Below, one piece after another: positions 18,844 to 27,458 of a stretch of DNA of 61,274 nt. This DNA comes from Caldithrix sp964598255 (lineage in GTDB: Bacteria > Calditrichota > Calditrichia > Calditrichales > Calditrichaceae). The stretch is from contig CAZRBA010000117.1 in NCBI GenBank assembly GCA_964598255.1, positions 1-61,274 of the forward strand, given 5' to 3'. The number at the start of each line of letters is the position of its first letter. Positions within the stretch are counted from its first letter, which is position 1. The translations under genes were made by a program, and so were the position numbers. The notes under the pieces were generated by a model. The model was not told the origin of the DNA and did not search any database. It saw only the letters and a list, made by a program, of their open reading frames with translations.

Positions 18844-19824
18844 TTAAGACTGAGGCGCCCACATGAGCAGTTCGAAGGAATCGCGAAAAAGGCCGCGAGC
18901 ACCAAACGTTTCTTTGAATTTTCCCAATCCCCAATTCGGATCCATGTTTACCGTAAAAATACCGAAATCATAAAAGCGGTAGCCTGCCTGCACGGCCCAT
19001 TGAAAAATGCGGTAAAACAAATTGTTAAGCGAACGGTATTGCTGATATTCTTTATTATCGCTAATGTAAAAGGCCAACACCACTCTGGGCGTACAAATAA
19101 AGTTAACCACTCCGGCAATCATTTGCCCGTCTAAATAAGCGGCCCACAAATGAATCCGATCGGGAAAGAGTTTTGCCAGATATTTTAGTTCATCTAACGA
19201 ATGGGTAGGTGTTACGTTGTGTCTTAGTTTTAAATTACGTCTGAGAATTTTGTAGTACGTGTCAAAATCTTCGGAGCGCCGCACCTGAATTCCGGATTTT
19301 ATGGATTTACGTGTGGCGGTGCGCGCTTCGGACTTAAACATGGGCAAAATGTCTTCCACGGAAGCGGGCAGTTGAACTACGCTGGATATTTCGCGCTTTA
19401 AATAGCGAAAACCGTTCTGCAGCATGGCAAAATCCAAATAATTAGAATAGCGGGTCATGTAAACAATAGGTGGCAAGGTAATTAAAATGCGGGTAAAGCC
19501 CTGAGCCTTGGCGTATGTTTTTAATGCTTCAACCATATCAAAAGCGTCACGGATGCCAGCGTCTTTGTAAACGAATCCGCCGTAAGAAGCCCCGCGATGC
19601 GAATAGAGTACTTTGTCTTTATCCATTTCCATTTCAATGGCTGGTAATACCGCTTTAACGGCATTTTTACGCTTAAAGATCAGGGAGTGATCTTTAAACC
19701 GGCTCTTGGGATGGTAGCTTAAAAATTTTCGCGTATGAAAAATGGTTCCGTTATCGGCCTGCCAAACGTAGGCATCCCACCAGTCGGTATCGGCTTCGCC
19801 AAAGCGTTCAACCTTTAAATTCAT
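18844..19824 (-). CDS. FemAB/GNAT-like acyltransferase
   Basis: 326 residues from the ATG at 19824, which follows GGAAAGG; a TTG 15 codons earlier is a weaker alternative. The fold is a double GNAT of the FemAB/Acetyltransf_6 type. Visible blocks are DADNG-like QADNGTIFHTRKFL near the N-terminus, SEARTATRKSIKSGIQV in the middle and YRSLNNLFYRIFQWAVQAG plus YDFGIFTVNMDPNWGLGKFK near the end. Family members add amino acids from aminoacyl-tRNA to peptidoglycan, or acyl groups to exopolysaccharide. Next to a flippase, glycan acylation seems likelier, but that is inference. Confidence 0.8.
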   Translation of the reverse strand: MNLKVERFGEADTDWWDAYVWQADNGTIFHTRKFLSYHPKSRFKDHSLIFKRKNAVKAVLPAIEMEMDKDKVLYSHRGASYGGFVYKDAGIRDAFDMVEALKTYAKAQGFTRILITLPPIVYMTRYSNYLDFAMLQNGFRYLKREISSVVQLPASVEDILPMFKSEARTATRKSIKSGIQVRRSEDFDTYYKILRRNLKLRHNVTPTHSLDELKYLAKLFPDRIHLWAAYLDGQMIAGVVNFICTPRVVLAFYISDNKEYQQYRSLNNLFYRIFQWAVQAGYRFYDFGIFTVNMDPNWGLGKFKETFGARGLFRDSFELLMWAPQS

Positions 19825-19931
19825 TCCAACCTTTCCAAATGATTTCTCGATTGAATGGTTAGCCGCCAAAATAGCGGGCGCGCTTAACTCAGATTTGGGT
19901 ATTGGTTTGAAAGGAAGCGCAAATTTTGGGC

Positions 19932-20390
19932 TTAATCGTTCGCATCGGTTCCCTGTGCGTTTTTTTCGGCCATGTCTTTCAAAGCCTGATTCATTTTATT
20001 AAAGCCCGCTTTCAAACTCCATTCAATGCGATTCCATAGTAAAGAAGTCAATAGCCCCGAGTAATGAATTTTGTGCACAAAGCGGCATTGTTTATCGTTA
20101 ATCGGCTCAATAGAAAAGATGTGCCGCGCATCGAATAAACCGGGTATGATTAATTTACCGTGCCATTGCATTTCTTTGGGTGCAATGATTTTACTGATCC
20201 GCCGTTTAAACAGACGCGGTTTTTCGCCCGGCGGCTTTTGAATAACCGAAAGTTTTTCGCCTTCTTTAAAATCGCCTTTTACGTAAATAATAAAGGGATT
20301 CCAAATGGCGTATTGGGCAAAATCGCTAAGTATGTTCCAAATACGTTTAACCGGGGCATTAATAATAATTTCTGTCGAAACGGTTTTCAT
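19932..20390 (-). CDS. SRPBCC (START-like) domain protein
   Basis: 152 residues from the ATG at 20390; a GTG two codons earlier is possible. One SRPBCC/polyketide-cyclase-like domain covers the length: EIIINAPVKRIWNILSDFAQYAIWNPF at the start gives the usual first strand and helices, and SLKAGFNKMNQALKDMAE is the long C-terminal helix. These helix-grip domains form a hydrophobic pocket for lipids or polyketides. No catalytic motif is seen, so it is probably a binding protein of unknown ligand. It lies 116 bp downstream of the hydrolase lipoprotein. Confidence 0.8.
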   Translation of the reverse strand: MKTVSTEIIINAPVKRIWNILSDFAQYAIWNPFIIYVKGDFKEGEKLSVIQKPPGEKPRLFKRRISKIIAPKEMQWHGKLIIPGLFDARHIFSIEPINDKQCRFVHKIHYSGLLTSLLWNRIEWSLKAGFNKMNQALKDMAEKNAQGTDAND

Positions 20391-20512
20391 GGCCACTCTT
20401 TTGCAAGTAACACAAACGTTGTTAAAATAAAAGTTTGTTGCATCTAATTCAAATGCAAATTAACAGGCACAAAGGGAAACTATTGACAAAAGCATTGTCC
20501 GATTACCCCGCC

Positions 20513-21868
20513 TTAGTGTAATTGCAGGACGCTGAAATCGGGGTTGGCAAAAATCTTTTGTCGATCGTCCAATCCCAAACGGAGGGCTTTTTCCGCCTCC
20601 TGTTGTGCCTGTGAAAGTTTTCCTTGCAAAATATCCAACCAAGCCTGCAGATAATAGCGATCGGCATTGTTTTTGTCGGTAACAGCATACAATTTCAGGT
20701 AGGCTTCCGCAGCGGCCAAATCTTTTTTTTGCAAAGCCTGTTGCGCGTACAAATAGCCTAGCAAACTCGTAAAGGCAATCAAACGTTTTGCCATCCAGTA
20801 ATCGGTTTGTCCGGCCTTTATGCGCGAAAGTTTACGATATTGTTTTTGCAAATAAGCAATATCCTGACGCTTAAATGCTTTTTGAATGGACTTTTGTAAA
20901 TCGACCTCACGCAAAGCTTGTTCGCGTTCTTGGTTTTTTTGTTTTAAATATGCTTTGGATTTAATCAGCTTTTTGTAGGCGATTTCAACGCTTTGAATCG
21001 CTCCCATCCCCTTAAGGGCGTTAATAAGCAAGCGGTATTCTTCCCCAAGAGCCAAAAGTTTGTTGTCTTGTTTTAAGCTATCGATAATTTGCATTTCACT
21101 TTTAACAAAGCGGCCGAGAAAATTCGGTTCGCTTCGGGCAAAACCGTTGCGAATGGCATCCAATTGCAAAAGGCTAAAGGCCTTACGCGTTATGTACATG
21201 GGCGGCCATTCGTGTCCGCCGGTAAATTCAATAAGCCAATGGGGCAGGGGAGAGCGGTCCAATTGGACGTTTAATACTTGCAATTCCGAAAGATTAAAAT
21301 CGCCTTTACCCACAACAGCCACATAGGCAAAGCTGCGGCTAATGGGTTGCCGCCATTGCGGAAAACCGGCCGCACAACCGATTACGCCCGAAACATCGGA
21401 ACGGAGCAAAGCCGTTAGCACGGCCATGCGGGCACCTCCGGAAAATCCCATAATATATTGCTGGTTTTTCCTGATTTTAAAACGGTTGTTCACTTCGCCA
21501 AACAAATTGTCAACACGGTTGGCAATAGTTTGATTGGCGAGTCCATTTTTTAAATTATTGGCTCCTACAAAAATAAAACCGAAATCGTCGGCCAATTTTC
21601 GGTAACGTTTAACAGGTAAAATACCGCGGGCGTGGGCGTCAAAAAAATAGACCACAGGCCATGCCTTTTGGGGAGTATACTGCTTGGGCAAATAAAGAGC
21701 GAAGGTGGCTCCGCCTTGCGACAAGTAGGGTAAATTCGGATAAATTTTACCTGCGGAAAGCGACGGCGCGCTCGGTTTGACAACCCGCCGCGGCTCTTGC
21801 TTTTTGCATTGAAATACAAGCAAAAGCAAAAAAAAGATACTTGCAAAAAAGAACCATTTTGTTTTCAA
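20513..21868 (-). CDS. Lipoprotein with alpha/beta-hydrolase and TPR-like domains
   Basis: 451 residues. A signal peptide ends in lipobox LVFQC (C21), so it should be a lipid-anchored envelope protein. An esterase/PHB-depolymerase-like hydrolase domain spans about 50-235: VVYFFDAHARG, nucleophile S143 in GFSGG, D190 as possible acid and H219 in GGHEWPP. The rest (about 250-451) is helical, rich in Lys/Gln, with TPR-like repeats (AAEAYLKLYAV, AQQEAEKALRLGL). The TTG start is 2 bp after the argF stop, so translation is probably coupled. The substrate is unknown; the arginine-pathway link may be only transcriptional. Confidence 0.78.
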   Translation of the reverse strand: MKTKWFFFASIFFLLLLVFQCKKQEPRRVVKPSAPSLSAGKIYPNLPYLSQGGATFALYLPKQYTPQKAWPVVYFFDAHARGILPVKRYRKLADDFGFIFVGANNLKNGLANQTIANRVDNLFGEVNNRFKIRKNQQYIMGFSGGARMAVLTALLRSDVSGVIGCAAGFPQWRQPISRSFAYVAVVGKGDFNLSELQVLNVQLDRSPLPHWLIEFTGGHEWPPMYITRKAFSLLQLDAIRNGFARSEPNFLGRFVKSEMQIIDSLKQDNKLLALGEEYRLLINALKGMGAIQSVEIAYKKLIKSKAYLKQKNQEREQALREVDLQKSIQKAFKRQDIAYLQKQYRKLSRIKAGQTDYWMAKRLIAFTSLLGYLYAQQALQKKDLAAAEAYLKLYAVTDKNNADRYYLQAWLDILQGKLSQAQQEAEKALRLGLDDRQKIFANPDFSVLQLH

Positions 21869-21870
21869 TG

Positions 21871-22788
21871 TTAACGGTTTTCCAATAGTTTGACAATAAT
21901 TGCTTTTTGAACGTGCATGCGATTTTCCGCTTCGTCAAAAACAATGGAATGCGGGCCGTCCAATACCTCGTCTGTAATTTCTTCGCCGCGATGCGCCGGT
22001 AAACAATGCATAACCAGCACATCCTTATGGGCATATCCCAGCAATTTGCTGTTAACCTGATAAGGCATAAACACTTTACGCCGCTGTTCTGCTTCGGCTT
22101 CCTGCCCCATACTGGCCCAGACATCCGTATAAATAACATCCGCATTTTTCACCGCAACTTCCGGATCGTGCAAAATTTCAATTTTACTAATTTCGGCATC
22201 GTGGGCACGGGTTAGTGTTTGGGCATCGGGTTCGTAACCGGAAGGGGAACAAATAACCAGATGCATCGGCAGTTTAGCCGCCAAATTGACCCAAGAATTA
22301 GCCACATTGTTACCATCGCCGATGTAGGTTATTTTAAGATTTTCCAGATTGCCGCGTTTTTCCAGAATGGTGTAAATATCGGCCATAATTTGGCAAGGAT
22401 GATTGTAATCGGTTAAACCGTTGATTACCGGAACCGTTGCGTATTCGGCCAATTCCATCATGTGGGCGTGTTCAAACAAACGCGCCATGATAATATCGTT
22501 GTAACGCGAAATAACGCGGGCAATATCTTTTACCGCTTCACGTTTGCCAATGCCAATATCGTTGGGGCTTAAATACAATGCATATCCGCCCAACTGATAC
22601 ATACCGGTTTCAAAAGAAATGCGTGTGCGTGCCGACGGTTTGGCAAAAATCATCGACATGGTTTTGCCTTTGCATAAATGATGTTCTTCACCGCGTTTGG
22701 TTTTTTCTTTGAGTTCGCGGGTTAAATTAAAAATTTCTTCCAACTCTTCTCTTGTATAATCGGCAATGGAAATAAAATCTTTTTTCAC
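21871..22788 (-). CDS. argF: Ornithine carbamoyltransferase
   Basis: 305 residues, normal OTC length. It makes citrulline from carbamoyl phosphate and L-ornithine in arginine synthesis. Carbamoyl-phosphate motif SARTR (52-56), HPCQ at 130-133, ornithine-binding DVWASMG (222-228) and HCLPAHRG (261-268) are all present. DVWASMG and HCLPAHRG separate it from aspartate carbamoyltransferase. The GTG start at 22788 has GGGAGGT seven bases upstream. It is the only arginine gene here and is followed at 2 bp by a hydrolase lipoprotein. Confidence 0.96.
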   Translation of the reverse strand: MKKDFISIADYTREELEEIFNLTRELKEKTKRGEEHHLCKGKTMSMIFAKPSARTRISFETGMYQLGGYALYLSPNDIGIGKREAVKDIARVISRYNDIIMARLFEHAHMMELAEYATVPVINGLTDYNHPCQIMADIYTILEKRGNLENLKITYIGDGNNVANSWVNLAAKLPMHLVICSPSGYEPDAQTLTRAHDAEISKIEILHDPEVAVKNADVIYTDVWASMGQEAEAEQRRKVFMPYQVNSKLLGYAHKDVLVMHCLPAHRGEEITDEVLDGPHSIVFDEAENRMHVQKAIIVKLLENR

Positions 22789-23065
22789 GAATACCTCCCT
22801 TTATTTACGTTGTAATTTCAATACGGATAATTTAAGATTTTAATCGTTAAAAAGAAACATTTTAACATGTAAAGTAAAAGACAAAAATTTTATTTTTTAC
22901 CGGACTGAATGCGGACGGAAGACAAATTGTTAAAATATTTTTTGCAAGACTTTAAAAGCAGCCAACCGGACAAGGCTTGGTTTTTTACCCGAATTGACCT
23001 GCAGAAAGCTCTGAGCGGATAACAAATTTTAAACGGCTGTTACGCATGTGTGACTAATGGTACGA

Positions 23066-23575
23066 TTACTCTTTTTCCTTTAATTCGATTAACGGCTGGT
23101 TTTGTTGAACCGTATCACCGGAATTAACAAAAACCTTTTCCACAACGCACGCGCAGGGGGCTTTAATGACATTTTCCATCTTCATTGCTTCCAGCGTTAA
23201 AAGTGTTGTGTCCCGCTCTACGGTGTCTCCTTGCTTAACCAAAACCTGAGTGACCAACCCAGGAATGGGTGCTTTTATCAATTGTTCGCTGCTTTCTTGG
23301 GCCCGGTGTTTGGTTAGTTGCTTTAATAGCAAGCTTTGTTCGTCTTCAATGATAACGGGAATCAGCTCGTTTTCTAAAAGCACCTCATAACGAGCATCGC
23401 TGCGGTTAACATGGGCCAAGTAGCTTTTGCCGTTCAAAATTAAGGAATAACAACCGTTGCCCAAATCCTGCAAATCGTAATGCAACGGTTCGTCGTTATG
23501 ATTACTTAACGTCCCGTCAGATTCGGAATAGTGGAATGTCCATTCGCGATCAGCGATTTTAACGAAGTATTTCAT
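23066..23575 (-). CDS. Biotin carboxyl carrier protein of an acyl-CoA carboxylase
   Basis: 169 residues. A C-terminal biotinyl domain (about 98-167) carries EAMKMEN with biotinylation site K132. The N-terminal 95 residues are predicted beta strands of the kind seen in the linker of propionyl/methylcrotonyl-CoA or pyruvate/oxaloacetate type carboxylases rather than in AccB. The ATG at 23575 shares one base with the TAA stop of accC (TAATG), after GAGGGG; a start 13 codons upstream is rejected. No carboxyltransferase gene is next to the pair, so the transferase partner must be encoded elsewhere. Confidence 0.92.
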   Translation of the reverse strand: MKYFVKIADREWTFHYSESDGTLSNHNDEPLHYDLQDLGNGCYSLILNGKSYLAHVNRSDARYEVLLENELIPVIIEDEQSLLLKQLTKHRAQESSEQLIKAPIPGLVTQVLVKQGDTVERDTTLLTLEAMKMENVIKAPCACVVEKVFVNSGDTVQQNQPLIELKEKE

Positions 23576-25083
23576 TAGCCCCTCATTTGTTTCATACGTC
23601 CGATAATTTTCCAATTGGAAATCGGTTGTTGGTTATCTGTGGATTTATTTGCCATAGCCACCGAATGGCTATGGCTTGCAATGTGCGTTAACAAAGCCAA
23701 AATACCTGCTGCTTCCGGAGCCTTGCTATTACCTTCGAACAATTCGTCCCGATGGGCGTCGATGAAAGTAGTGGTTAAGTGTCCGGCTGTAAAATCGGGA
23801 TGTTGCAAAATTCGTTTTAAAAAAGCCAGATTTGTTTTAATCCCGCTTAACTGATATTCGCTTAAAGCACGAACCATCCGTCGAATGGCCTGTTCGCGAT
23901 TTTGCCCCCAAGCAATTAGTTTGGAAATCATAGGGTCGTAATAAAGTGAAATTTGGTTTCCCTGCAATACACCGCTGTCTTCACGGATACCGGGCCCGTC
24001 GGCGGGTTTGAGGAAACGAATGGTACCTGGCGATGGGGTAAAATTGTTTTCTGCATCTTCGGCGTACAAACGGCATTCGATGGCGTGACCCCAAAAATGT
24101 GTGGGCGGTTCCTTTACGGAAAGCGGTTGACCGCTGGCAATCAATATTTGTTCGCGTACCAAATCCATTCCGGTAACCATTTCGGTAACCGGATGTTCTA
24201 CCTGCAACCGCGTATTCATTTCCAGAAAATAAAAATTGCGATGTTTGTCCAGCATAAATTCAATCGTGCCTGCATTGCGGTAATTACAGGCCTTGGCCGC
24301 CTGAATGGCCGCTTGGCCCATGGCTTGACGCAGTGGAGCATCCAAAACGACCGATGGCGCTTCTTCGATAATTTTTTGATGACGGCGCTGGATGGAACAT
24401 TCCCGTTCGCCCAAATGAACCACATGCCCGTAGTTATCAGCTAAAATTTGAAATTCAATATGACGCGGTTCCTCAAGATATTTTTCGATGTAAACCGTAT
24501 CGTCGCCAAAGGCCGATTTGGCCTCGCGTTTGGCGCTTTGCAAAGCAGATGGCAATTCGTCTGCGGAATGCACCAAACGCATACCTTTGCCTCCGCCACC
24601 TGCCGAAGCTTTTATTAATACCGGAAAACCGATTTTTTGCGCTACTTTTAACGCTTCTTCTTCAGAACGTAACGCTTTTTTTGTGCCAGGAACTGTGGGC
24701 ACACCGTGTTCCTGCATTAAAGTGCGTGCAGCCGTTTTGCTGCCCATAAGTTCGATGGCCTCGGCAGGCGGGCCGATGAATACCAAGCCGGCTTCCCGAA
24801 CTTTGCGCGCAAAACGGGCGTTTTCAGATAAAAAACCGTAGCCCGGATGAATAGCTTCGGCCCCGTGTTCAAGGGCTATCCGGATGATTTTTTCCGCGTT
24901 CAGATAACTTTCACCGGAAGTAATACCACCTAAAGGATACGCTTCGTCGGCAAACTGTACGTGGGCGCTTTTGCGGTCGATCTCGGAAAAAACGGCTATA
25001 CTGCCAATACCCATGTCGCGGCAGGTACGCATTATGCGAAGAGCAATTTCACCCCGATTGGCGATCAGAATTTTTTTAAACAT
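23575..25083 (-). CDS. accC: Biotin carboxylase subunit
   Basis: 502 residues. It carboxylates biotin on the carrier using ATP and bicarbonate. Landmarks: FKKILIANRGEIALRIMRTC at the start, HPGYGFLSEN, glycine-rich ATP-grasp loop ASAGGGGKGMRLV, EKYLEEPRHIEFQ, ERECSIQRRHQK, FLEMNTRLQVEHPVTEM and the RIYAEDAENNF-like segment CRLYAEDAENNFTPSPG. About 50 residues beyond the usual 450 extend the C-terminus and are low in conserved motifs. ATG start after GAGGAAG. It is coupled to the biotin carrier gene by a TAATG junction. Confidence 0.95.
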   Translation of the reverse strand: MFKKILIANRGEIALRIMRTCRDMGIGSIAVFSEIDRKSAHVQFADEAYPLGGITSGESYLNAEKIIRIALEHGAEAIHPGYGFLSENARFARKVREAGLVFIGPPAEAIELMGSKTAARTLMQEHGVPTVPGTKKALRSEEEALKVAQKIGFPVLIKASAGGGGKGMRLVHSADELPSALQSAKREAKSAFGDDTVYIEKYLEEPRHIEFQILADNYGHVVHLGERECSIQRRHQKIIEEAPSVVLDAPLRQAMGQAAIQAAKACNYRNAGTIEFMLDKHRNFYFLEMNTRLQVEHPVTEMVTGMDLVREQILIASGQPLSVKEPPTHFWGHAIECRLYAEDAENNFTPSPGTIRFLKPADGPGIREDSGVLQGNQISLYYDPMISKLIAWGQNREQAIRRMVRALSEYQLSGIKTNLAFLKRILQHPDFTAGHLTTTFIDAHRDELFEGNSKAPEAAGILALLTHIASHSHSVAMANKSTDNQQPISNWKIIGRMKQMRG

Positions 25084-25196
25084 ATCTTCCTCGTTCTGAT
25101 TTGGTAAAAAAAGAATTTAGCTTTTTAAACGCATTATTTCAATAGAAGGCTCGTAATGTTTTAAAGTTTTACGCAGGCTACCGTGTCGCAATTTTG

Positions 25197-25214
25197 AATG
25201 AATATTGATTCATT
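25197..25214. repeat. Inverted repeat upstream of accC
   Basis: Perfect 7-bp arms AATGAAT and ATTCATT separated by ATTG, centred about 120 bp upstream of the accC start. The size and symmetry suit an operator for a dimeric regulator of the biotin carboxylase operon, but nothing links it to a specific protein. Confidence 0.35.
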
Positions 25215-25305
25215 TTATTTAAAAGGGCGTCAATATATACGCTTCTTTGTTTTTGACAACGCCCCTTAAAAAACGAAATGCTCGTTTAGGTGGAAATTCG
25301 AAGCC

Positions 25306-25326
25306 AAACGGATTTACCGTTTTTTT
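25306..25326 (+). terminator. Terminator-like hairpin with no gene upstream
   Basis: AAACGG (25306-25311), loop ATTTA, CCGTTT (25317-25322) and a run of T to 25326, readable as a rho-independent terminator on the plus strand. No plus-strand gene precedes it, so if real it would end a small RNA or antisense transcript. The stem is only 6 bp. Confidence 0.35.
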
Positions 25327-25907
25327 ATATGGTTGGCCATTTTGCAACGAAATAACGTGACAATTTGCAAAACGATATTGCATTGTTATGACCATGAAAA
25401 ATTTTAGGTTATCGTTTTTTGAAAAAATGCAAAAAAACCGTAAAAAAAATCAAATTATTATCGCATTAACCACGGATAAACATTAGCCTGAACGGAATTT
25501 TTCCGAAAACAAACGATAAAACCACATCAAAAAAAGTTTTTTAATTATTTCGGATAATAAAAAACGAATGGGGGAAGGTATTTGTCATAAAATGATTGAT
25601 TTTTGATAAAAATTAAAGAGGTCAAAATGAGTGGTTAGTCAATGTCCGGAAAGAAGTTACTCTAAACGCATCGGCAAAGCTCATGTAATGTTTTTCTGTT
25701 AAAGCGGAAACAAATCTTGCGTGTTGCGTTAATGTATTTATTGTACATGTGATTTTAAACGATTAAAGCAAATGAACTATTATTTCTGGCAATATTTCAA
25801 CCACAAAGATCATTTAACGGATTTTTAGACGATAATTATTTTTGGGAACAATACGATTTGAAATTCGTATTAAGCAATATCTAATAACAATTAACAATGG
25901 CCTAAAG

Positions 25908-25936
25908 TTGACAAATACATGCGGAATTGCTAAATT
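25908..25936 (+). promoter_or_regulatory. Candidate sigma-70 promoter for the TPR/HTH gene
   Basis: A perfect TTGACA (25908-25913), a 17-nt spacer and TAAATT (25931-25936, 4 of 6 matches to TATAAT). It would leave an untranslated leader of about 190 nt before the ATG at 26136. AT-rich DNA yields chance hits, so confidence is modest. Confidence 0.4.
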
Positions 25937-26135
25937 CCTGAACCTGAGTTTGGATTTTGAAGTTAATCTAATAACAAAATTCCTACAGATTCGTTTTTTC
26001 TTTTTTTAAAGCGAATAGAATTCATCGTTTTAGTTGTGGAAATAACGCCTTGCGTTAAACAAAAACAATATGATTTTAATGAACGAGTCCGGGACGACAG
26101 GCACAATATTCAAAATGGTTTAATAAGGAGAAGTC

Positions 26136-27350
26136 ATGGATTTTTTTAATCTTCATCTATTGTCCACCTATTTAAAGAAATGGTCCTATATGGATAATCG
26201 TGTGACCTTTAATTATTCGTTATGCTGCGAAGCTGGTTATATGCGCAGTTTTGTGGAAATGCGGTTAAGTTCACCGACCAACATGGTCAATGAATTTTTA
26301 AATCATGTTTTTCATACGGCTAAAGATAAAATAAACGAAGTCCATCGCGACGAGATGGCGGCCCACGAAGAAGTCAATCACATTAACGGTAACGGTGCAA
26401 ATATTATTCTGGTTAACGAGCCGGAAGTAAAACGCAAGCTCGGTTTCTTTTTTGCCAAAATTTTAAAAGAATTTAATATGAACCGCCGTTCGCACGGTAG
26501 GTCGCGCATTATTAGTACCCGGAGTCTGGACTTTTATTACAACGATTTTGAGTTCGAACCTTTGCCCGATGATATAAAATTTTACGTCCATTTAAATCGC
26601 GGCGTTAATAAAATGAACGGAGATTTGTACCCTAATGCCGTAGACGATCTTAAGAACGCATTGGCTATTAAACCGGACGATCCGCTGGCTAATAAAAACA
26701 TGGCCAAAGCACTAATGAAATTGGGAAAGTACGACAAAGCCGTGGAATATCTCGAAAAATCGGCGCGCAGCGAGCATAGCGATGCAGGGTTGCATCAATT
26801 GGCCATTGCCTATATGAAATTGGGTGAGCTGGATAAGGCCGAAGCAGTTTACGACGAAATCGAACAGGAATTTCCTGATTCGTTTTATGCCTTATTCGGC
26901 AAGGCTATGATCGCTTACAAAAAAGGTAAGGGATTCCGCCAAAAATTAGATAAAATTTACAAAGCAAATCCCGAATGGCTTCAGGAACATTTGAAATCGG
27001 AATGGAACTTTCATTTGCCAGGCTATGTGGATGATGAGAGCAATATGTGGAATGCCGCTACGGCTGCACGTTACCTTGGGTTTGACCGCCCCTTTGATTT
27101 AACGCGCAAAGCGTTTAACGATGAAATTCCTTCTTATTTTGATTCGGAACGCGGAACCATACGGTTTGTAAAGGCCGAACTGGATGCCTGGGTAGAATTA
27201 AACAACCGTTACAAATTGGACGGACAAATTTATGAAACTCATGAAGAGCGTTTAACGGAAGCTGAAAAAGAAAAAGGCGCAAAAAAACGCGGTCGTAAAA
27301 GCAAAAAAGCGAAAATCCGTGATGACGAAGTGGAAGAACAGCTTGTTTAA
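26136..27350 (+). CDS. TPR protein with excisionase-like HTH and basic tail
   Basis: 404 residues. The first 145 are of unknown fold. TPR repeats span about 148-265 (LNRGVNKMNGDLYPNAVDD, LANKNMAKALMKLGKYDKA, LHQLAIAYMKLGELDKAEA). Residues 304-354 resemble a MerR/excisionase-type helix-turn-helix (HTH_17): WNAATAARYLGFDRPF, then IPSYFDSERGTIRF and VKAELDAWVE, matching the order helix, wing, helix. The tail has a basic KKRGRKSKKAK stretch (383-393), like an AT-hook. ATG start after AAGGAG. The mix suggests a DNA-binding adaptor. I know of no named family with this architecture; the HTH call is by pattern only. Confidence 0.75.
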   Translation: MDFFNLHLLSTYLKKWSYMDNRVTFNYSLCCEAGYMRSFVEMRLSSPTNMVNEFLNHVFHTAKDKINEVHRDEMAAHEEVNHINGNGANIILVNEPEVKRKLGFFFAKILKEFNMNRRSHGRSRIISTRSLDFYYNDFEFEPLPDDIKFYVHLNRGVNKMNGDLYPNAVDDLKNALAIKPDDPLANKNMAKALMKLGKYDKAVEYLEKSARSEHSDAGLHQLAIAYMKLGELDKAEAVYDEIEQEFPDSFYALFGKAMIAYKKGKGFRQKLDKIYKANPEWLQEHLKSEWNFHLPGYVDDESNMWNAATAARYLGFDRPFDLTRKAFNDEIPSYFDSERGTIRFVKAELDAWVELNNRYKLDGQIYETHEERLTEAEKEKGAKKRGRKSKKAKIRDDEVEEQLV

Positions 27351-27458
27351 GGTAACCGGTAATTCGTAAGGTTGGAAATTCAAGAAAAGGTTTACCGGAA
27401 ATCTTCTGCATTGGTCTGAAAATTTTCGTTCTGGTTTCCGTTTAATCCATCATCGCCT

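Larger units (their letters stand above)
25084..26135. other. Long AT-rich non-coding region
   Basis: About 1.05 kb, between the divergent accC and TPR/HTH genes, with no convincing ORF. It holds an inverted repeat (25197-25214), an imperfect hairpin from AAAAGGGCGT (25221) to ACGCCCCTTAA (25258-25268), a terminator-like hairpin (25306-25326) and a sigma-70-like promoter (25908-25936). A three-codon ATG reading frame with an upstream AGAGG lies near 25627. The rest shows nothing I can name. Confidence 0.6.
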
